From the NCBI GenBank assembly GCA_030446805.1, contig JAUJMO010000002.1, positions 121,950-175,043 on the forward strand: a stretch of DNA of 53,094 nt, read 5' to 3'. Below, one piece after another: positions 51,025 through 53,094 of this stretch. The DNA comes from Caulobacteraceae bacterium. GTDB taxonomy: Bacteria; Pseudomonadota; Alphaproteobacteria; Caulobacterales; Caulobacteraceae. Each line of letters begins with the position of its first letter. Position 1 is the stretch's first letter. The translations under genes were made by a program, and so were the position numbers. The notes below the pieces were generated by a model. That model had not been told where the DNA came from. It searched no databases and saw only the letters and a list, made by a program, of their open reading frames with translations.

Positions 51025-52650
51025 ATGGCGATTTCGCTCTCCGCCCCGCGAACCACCGAGTTGAAGCCTCGCATCGTCGTGTTCGGCGTGGGCGGGGCCG
51101 GCGGCAACGCCGTCAACAACATGATCGAAACGGGGCTGGAGGGCTGCGAATTCGTTTGCGCGAACACCGACGCCCAGCAGCTCCAGTTCGCCAAGACGGA
51201 CAAGCGCATCCAACTGGGCGTGGCGATCACCCAGGGTCTGGGCGCTGGAGCCCACCCCGAGGTGGGCATGAGCGCGGCCGAGGAAAGCACGCCGGAGGTG
51301 GTGGAGCACCTTGAAGGCGCGCACATGGTCTTCATCACCGCAGGCATGGGCGGTGGAACCGGGACGGGCGCGGCGCCCATCATCGCGCGATGCGCGCGCG
51401 AGCGCGGCATCCTCACGGTCGGCGTGGTCACCAAGCCCTTTCAGTTCGAAGGCCGCCACCGGATGCGCATGGCCGAGGCGGGCATCGCCGAGCTGCAGCG
51501 CCACGTCGACACCCTGATCATCATCCCCAACCAGAACCTGTTCCGCATCGCCAATGAAAAGACGACCTTCGCGGACGCCTTCGCCATGGCCGACCAGGTG
51601 CTGCACTCGGGCGTACGCTCCATCACCGACCTGATGGTCCTGCCGGGCCTCATCAACCTCGACTTCGCCGACGTGCGCACCGTCATGTCCGAGATGGGCA
51701 AGGCCATGATGGGGACGGGCGAAGCTTCGGGCGAAGACCGCGCCCTGATGGCGGCGCAGAACGCCATCCAAAATCCCCTGCTGGACGAGGTGTCGCTCAA
51801 GGGCGCCAAGGCCGTGCTGGTCAATGTGACCGGCGGATACGACATGACCTTGCTCGAGGTGGACGAGGCGGCGAACGCCATCTCCGCGGAGGTGGACGCC
51901 GACGCCAACATCATCTTCGGCGCCGCCTTCGACCCGGAACTGGAAGGCAAGATCCGCGTGGCGGTGGTGGCCACCGGCATGGAAGGCTCGGCCGCCCAGG
52001 CGGTGGACCCGCGGCGGGGCGCCGCGCCCATCCAGGCCCAGGGGCGCGCGCCCATGCCTCAGCCCGTCCCTCCGCCGGTGCGCCAGCCTGAGCCGATCCG
52101 CCCCGCCGCCTACCACGCGCCGGAGCCGCAGTACGCGCCCCCGCCGGAGCCGCAGCCCGTGGCCGCCATGGAGCCCGCGCCGGCCGCCCAGCCGCAGTCC
52201 GCGACCATGTGGAAGGAACCCAAGCGGGTCGCCTTTGAAGAATACGCCGCAGCGCCGGCCGCGGAGGCCGCCCCGCAGGCGCAGGCCGATCTGTACGGCG
52301 AGCCCGCGGCCGCTCCGGTTCAGTCCGCCTCCGCACCGGCTCCGCGCCCCGCGCTCGCTCCGGAGCGCCAGCCGGAGCCGCTTGCGGCCGAGGTGGAGGA
52401 GGAGGCGCCCCTGTTCCCGGACCGCAACTATGCCGGGGACCGTCGTCGCGGCGGTTTCCTGGGCCTGTTCGGCGGCCGAGCCCGCGCCGCGGGCCCGGAG
52501 GAGAGCCCGTCCGGCGCGCCCAACTACCGGCAGGCCTCCGCGCCCGTCACACGCGGCGGCGCGGCGCCCAAGCTGGCGGAGGAGCAGGAGCCGCTGGACG
52601 CCAGCGACGATCTGGAGATCCCGAGCTTCCTGCGTCGCCTGGCCAATTAG
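51025..52650 (+). CDS. ftsZ: Cell division protein FtsZ
   Basis: 541 residues from ATG 51025. Tubulin-like GTPase with '[17 protein letters not shown]', the GTP-binding 'GGGTGTG' at 109-115, the T7 loop '[16 protein letters not shown]' and '[23 protein letters not shown]'. A long Pro/Ala-rich linker (about 330-505) and the conserved C-terminal peptide '[13 protein letters not shown]' follow. The long linker and the first 20 residues are as in Caulobacter FtsZ. It forms the Z-ring that starts division. ftsQ and ftsA are not next to it here; the upstream neighbour is the divergent helicase. Confidence 0.98.
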   Translation: MAISLSAPRTTELKPRIVVFGVGGAGGNAVNNMIETGLEGCEFVCANTDAQQLQFAKTDKRIQLGVAITQGLGAGAHPEVGMSAAEESTPEVVEHLEGAHMVFITAGMGGGTGTGAAPIIARCARERGILTVGVVTKPFQFEGRHRMRMAEAGIAELQRHVDTLIIIPNQNLFRIANEKTTFADAFAMADQVLHSGVRSITDLMVLPGLINLDFADVRTVMSEMGKAMMGTGEASGEDRALMAAQNAIQNPLLDEVSLKGAKAVLVNVTGGYDMTLLEVDEAANAISAEVDADANIIFGAAFDPELEGKIRVAVVATGMEGSAAQAVDPRRGAAPIQAQGRAPMPQPVPPPVRQPEPIRPAAYHAPEPQYAPPPEPQPVAAMEPAPAAQPQSATMWKEPKRVAFEEYAAAPAAEAAPQAQADLYGEPAAAPVQSASAPAPRPALAPERQPEPLAAEVEEEAPLFPDRNYAGDRRRGGFLGLFGGRARAAGPEESPSGAPNYRQASAPVTRGGAAPKLAEEQEPLDASDDLEIPSFLRRLAN

Positions 52651-52660
52651 GAGCCCCTGA

Positions 52661-52684
52661 GCGGCGGCCTCCAACGGCCGCCGC
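52661..52684 (+). terminator. Hairpin after ftsZ
   Basis: GCGGCGGCC (52661-52669) pairs perfectly with GGCCGCCGC (52676-52684) around TCCAAC. No U-run follows, so it may be a pause or rho-assisted terminator between ftsZ and lpxC. Confidence 0.45.
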
Positions 52685-52823
52685 GGTCGGTCCACCGGTC
52701 GGCCGGCGCCCGAAACACTCCGAAACACCTCTTGGTTTGCCGCTGGACGGAGGCGGGCCTAGCTGAGCGGGGTGGCGCATCGCGTTCACCGCCTTTCAAT
52801 GCTCCGGTTGCAAACTGTTCACC

Positions 52824-53094
52824 ATGATCCTCGACGCGCGTCAGCACACCGTCGCCGGGCCCGCCATCTGCGCGGGCGTGGGCATGCACACGGGACAGCG
52901 CGTGCGTCTGGCCCTCCGTCCGGCTCCGGTTGACGGTGGGATCGTGTTCGTGCGCAGCGACCTTGCAAGCTCGGGCGGGCCAAGCTCGGACGGGGGGGAC
53001 AACCGCGTGCCGGTCTCGGCCGAGGCCGTGGTGGCCACTCGACTGGGCACGGTGATCGCCAATGCGGCGGGCGTGACGGTCTCCACCATCGAAC
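52824..53094 (+). CDS. lpxC: UDP-3-O-acyl-N-acetylglucosamine deacetylase LpxC, N-terminal part
   Basis: 90 codons visible from ATG 52824 to the window end. 'HTVAGPAICAGVGMHTGQRVRLALRPA' and 'DNRVPVSAEAVVATRLGTVIAN.AGVTVSTIE' are the first LpxC domain; the zinc-binding His that normally follows 'TVST-E' lies just outside the window. LpxC makes the first committed step of lipid A synthesis. Its place after ftsZ is common in proteobacteria. Confidence 0.93.
   Translation, partial: MILDARQHTVAGPAICAGVGMHTGQRVRLALRPAPVDGGIVFVRSDLASSGGPSSDGGDNRVPVSAEAVVATRLGTVIANAAGVTVSTIE

Overview
The window is high-GC alphaproteobacterial chromosome, most likely from a member of the Caulobacteraceae (Caulobacter / Phenylobacterium / Brevundimonas relatives). 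The support is an FtsZ that reads almost like the Caulobacter protein from its first residue and ends in the [13 protein letters not shown] tail, a CtrA box (TTAA-N7-TTAA) and GANTC sites in the ftsZ promoter, a DnaG without zinc ligands next to RpoD, a CdnL/CarD regulator near FdxA, and an outer-membrane TonB-dependent receptor. No prophage, insertion sequence with a transposase, or CRISPR array was seen. The window opens inside an S41 peptidase gene and ends inside lpxC.

Layout. 1-6.6 kb: end of an S41 peptidase, an HWE-type sensor kinase, a DUF2236 oxygenase, an EF-hand lipoprotein, a flavoprotein, a free-methionine-sulfoxide reductase and a SemiSWEET transporter. 6.7-12.4 kb: an amidase lipoprotein, cobT, a small GIY-YIG nuclease framed by inverted palindromic repeats, an HI0933-family flavoprotein and a small basic protein. 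12.5-16.8 kb: dnaG and rpoD. 17-20.6 kb: a mini flagellar-rod-like protein and a 1053-residue MmeI-like fused restriction-modification enzyme that carries an in-frame repeat insertion. 20.8-30.3 kb: a queuosine-precursor transporter, a 2OG-oxygenase-like protein followed by two tandem paralogous unknowns, a hydrolase, an MBL-fold lipoprotein, rtcB with an unusual leader, a fumarylacetoacetate-hydrolase-family enzyme, an amidohydrolase and an MGMT-type DNA repair protein. 30.4-39.6 kb: tRNA-Leu, an SRPBCC/alcohol dehydrogenase pair, a tightly coupled four-gene operon (TPR, unknown, hydrolase, YcaQ-type glycosylase), a coiled-coil secreted protein, a zinc metallopeptidase and a FATP-like acyl-CoA synthetase. 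39.7-47.8 kb: TonB-dependent receptor, nhaA, selO, tRNA-Arg, a nuclease-like lipoprotein, a BLUF photoreceptor, carD and fdxA. 47.8-53.1 kb: S4-domain protein, SUV3-like helicase, ftsZ, lpxC.

Most genes are housekeeping or stand-alone metabolic genes in short operons. The most notable layer is a family of short palindromes (CCCCGGC-GAAA-GCCGGGG type) that occurs as three inverted pairs. One pair brackets the GIY-YIG gene and writes the last codons of cobT, one sits in frame inside the MmeI-like enzyme, and one lies empty between genes. A second, different inverted-repeat pair lies at the junction of the fumarylacetoacetate-hydrolase-family and amidohydrolase genes and has rewritten both ends. 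I propose, as inference, that the small GIY-YIG nuclease is connected with movement of the first repeat family, in the way RAYT transposases are with enterobacterial REPs. Coordinates for gene starts are my choice from codons, possible ribosome-binding sites and family length; no database search was possible.
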